Positions 61,675 through 64,000 of a stretch of 64,000 nucleotides of DNA are shown here, in pieces; positions within the stretch are counted from its first letter, which is position 1, and each line of letters opens with the position of its first letter. The notes below the pieces were generated by a model. That model made no database searches. It was not told the origin of the DNA and saw only the letters and a program-made list of their open reading frames with translations. The translations under genes were made by a program, and so were the position numbers. Source of the stretch: Pezizomycotina sp. ARF18 (Eukaryota; Ascomycota); NCBI GenBank assembly GCA_002224055.1, contig AZLU01000054.1, positions 157,456 to 221,455 on the forward strand. Reading direction: 5' to 3'.

Positions 61675-63446
61675 TGATCTTCTCTATCTTTCACCCTTGC
61701 ATTCCAATAGACAAAACCTCATTTGATTATTTTCCTGTCCTGTGTACCCTTGCGTCGGTGTTACAGGTTACTATTGGCGACATCCCTTGATTGCTCCTTT
61801 CGTCCAAGTTTAGAGTCTCCCCCGAGATGATTCACTATAATCCTTTAACTGCTGAGGGGAATTATAGAATCAGAAAAGTAAGATAAAACAAAAAATAAAT
61901 AAATATAAAAGGATATATACTACTTGAAAAGAAGAGAGAAAAAAAAGTAAATATATGAAATTCAAACATAAGCGAATCGCGCGTAGGCCGATAACTTTTA
62001 CTGCTAGGAACCATTCGAGGAGTGTCTCAAGATTACATATATTGAATACACCTCTTTCGCCTTGGGATACATTTCACATGAGCAGCTCTGGAACGCTATA
62101 TACTTTCTTGTATTCACTCCGTTGCTGTGCACTGTATATCAGCCAGAAGATAGTATAAAACATTATCGTGAACATACATCCCCATATTTCGATGTAAAAG
62201 TTGATCGGACCGAGATTTCAATTGAAGAGGCGTGAGAGCAAAACCAACGTGCTCCCCTCCAAAAAAAAAAAATAATACCGAAAAAGGGCTGGAACATCTT
62301 ATCAGGGAGTATCGGAGAAATCTCAAGCCCACCCAAATTTCGCACTAGTTAGCGACAAATCTCAACCTGCACTTTTTTTTCTTCCAAATGCACCTTTGCC
62401 TGCTAGCAAAGAGATGGTGCCAAACTCTTTCCGTCTTCGGACCGGTCCCACAAAAAAAAAAAAAAATCGAAACCTTTAGTAGGAATTAACGCTCTCCTAT
62501 AAAGCTAAGTGGGAAAAGGAAAAAGGTTTAAAAGATGAGACGATCCCAGACCTCTTTTCTTTCCCCCTCTGAGACTTATTTTTTTGCAGGCCTTTTATTA
62601 TCCAGCAAGGCCCATATAAATCTTAGAACGAGATGAGCGGGAGATCACGTCTTCTTGAAGAACTGAGAGAGATATATATCGATATCTGACTGACTGACTG
62701 CTGTTGAAATTGATTCACCTTTTTGCTATGCAAGTGGTTATATATATACAATAATGTTATATTTACATGTAACTTTGCCAAGTCACAGTAGTATAGAACC
62801 CTTTCCAAGTTCTTCTGCCTTTCTCTCTCGGTGGTAAGCCGTTCCAAAGAGAAAAATCGGTGGATTGCGTTATGATCTCTAACGCTTTTTTGACTTCCCT
62901 TCCCCCCCACCAACCCACGCGCCCACACGCACACAAAAAAGGAAATAAAAGGAAAAAGATAAAAAAATAAAATAGAATAAAATCACACAATATTTATCAT
63001 CAACTGTATACTTGTTGAGAGGGACACAATGGAGTGTATCATGGAATAATGGTGATAGTATAATGCCGTCAAAAAGCGCCCCCATTTGATAGAGATATTA
63101 TTGATCTATACTAAGTAGAATAGGAGCCTTTTTTTAATTTTTCTTTTTTTGGCTCTATTAACGTTTTTTGAGTGTAGGTTTGCTTCGAACGTTAATTCAA
63201 TTTAGAGCTTCTTTCCTTCTTCCTCCCTTCTCTCTCCTTTTTTTCCCTTCTCTCTTAACTCTCGAAGTGCCATCCTTCCACTACTTTTTTACACACCAAA
63301 GAAGAAGCTGAAACTCCCCCCTCGTCCTTAGTTTCTTCCCTCCTTCGTGCTCTTTTTCCTTTTCCCTTTTCCTTTTCTCCCACACACACAAAAAATCAAA
63401 AAAAAAAAAACTAAAATAAAATAAATTCGAATCAATACGAATAAGG

Positions 63447-63477
<31 letters not shown>

Positions 63478-63515
63478 TACACACTAAAATACCTACTAAT
63501 AATAATATCCCCCTT

Positions 63516-63546
<31 letters not shown>

Positions 63547-63911
63547 CAAGTGCTTTTCTTTCCCCCGTTTTTCTTTCCCCCGAAATAATAATAATATAAT
63601 AATAATTATGCTCCACACTTAATCAACCCAGACATTCCTTTTTTTTTTTAAGACTTCAACGAAGTAATCTCGACATCTTGTTTTTTCATCATCGACATCG
63701 ACAACATCCAGATATCGTCTTGTTTCTATCCTTTATCTCATAAAGACCGTCTATTACGTTTTTATTTCGCTGTGGTTGGAGATTTCTTTTCGATCGTTGA
63801 TGTTCAACGGAGGAGAGGGATACCGGTCGCAGCGAAGTGATTAACGCTTCAAAAAAATACCGCAGCATTGGTCGAACTAATCTTCCCCCCCCCCTAAACT
63901 AGCCGGCAGCC
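61675..63911. other. Intergenic and leader of the right-edge gene
   Basis: No conserved protein. Holds poly-A runs (61429-61451 lies just left, in CCT2 intron 7; 63449-63475; 63523-63545), AAT units (63584-63606) and CT-rich segments (63180-63380) that look like a promoter and long leader of the gene starting at 63912. Confidence 0.5.
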
Positions 63912-64000
63912 ATGGCAAACCACTCCCACCAGCACAACCCGATATGGCCCTGCTTCCTGCTCTTACTCCTTCTGTTCTTCTTCCACTTCACGCACGCCAC
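63912..64000 (+). CDS. Start of a secreted or membrane protein (cut by window edge)
   Basis: ATG 63912 in a good context (GCAGCCATGG) opens MANHSHQHNPIWPCF followed by a strong hydrophobic core (LLLLLLFFFHF) and THA, the classic layout of a signal peptide with an AxA-like cleavage site. The window ends 89 nt into the frame, so the product cannot be named. A long CT- and A-rich leader lies upstream. Confidence 0.7.
   Translation, partial: MANHSHQHNPIWPCFLLLLLLFFFHFTHA

Noticed and set aside
1-64000. Programmed genome-wide frameshifting of the Euplotes kind
   Set aside because: The break sites share no codon context, slippery motif or stop neighbour; they share only proximity to short homopolymers, and nearly all are losses. 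Sequencing error is simpler.
1-64000. Mobile elements, viral fossils, CRISPR arrays, rRNA and tRNA genes
   Set aside because: No reverse transcriptase, transposase, integrase or capsid motif, no paired terminal repeats, no spaced direct repeats and no B-box like GGTTCGANTCC in a tRNA setting were seen. A proper search could still find short or old copies.

Overview
The window looks like nuclear DNA of a filamentous ascomycete (Pezizomycotina). The evidence is a velvet-family regulator of the VelB type, a BIG1-type V0-assembly protein in the Pezizomycotina form, a Pho80-like cyclin, a NEDD8-type protease and genes rich in short GT-AG introns (about 50-240 nt, CT-rich 3' ends). Codon use, an overall AT-rich look, wide intergenic spaces and very long poly-A/T runs suggest a lineage outside the compact Eurotiales/Sordariales genomes; this placement is inference. 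I recognise no transposon, viral or CRISPR sequence and no tRNA or rRNA.

Layout, left to right: a DUF3602 protein (+, about 1.9-2.6 kb); a 4 kb gene-poor stretch; velB (-); a 4.6 kb gene-poor stretch; the meiotic MutS homologue MSH4 (-); HIS1, first step of histidine synthesis (-); ribosomal protein eS28 (+); a Pho80-like cyclin (-) followed by 5 kb of low-complexity DNA; proteasome beta-1 PRE3 (-); a BEM46 hydrolase (+); a gamma-glutamylcyclotransferase-like protein (-); BIG1 (-); an EXS-domain ERD1-like protein (+) converging with RRP17 (-); a DEN1-like cysteine protease (-); a peroxisomal acyl-CoA ligase (-); ATP11 (+); a long, disordered, possibly meiotic-axis protein (-); a CSC1-type osmosensitive channel (-); chaperonin CCT2 (+); and the first 89 nt of a secreted or membrane protein (+) at the right edge. 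Housekeeping, meiotic and developmental genes are mixed, each with its own promoter; there is no cluster with a shared pathway.

The strongest unexpected signal is technical. Nearly every conserved gene carries several single-base reading-frame breaks, almost all explained by ONE MISSING BASE beside a short homopolymer, while the protein sequence on both sides is fully conserved. CCT2 alone has six. This points to residual deletion errors of an unpolished long-read assembly rather than pseudogenes or a recoding system. All gene models below were read across such breaks, so their lengths are approximate. The best biological leads are the candidate axis-core protein, the cysteine-paired acidic extension on the DEN1-like protease, very small coding exons (6, 15, 16 and 17 nt), and a 26-nt poly(A) directly before the ERD1 start codon.
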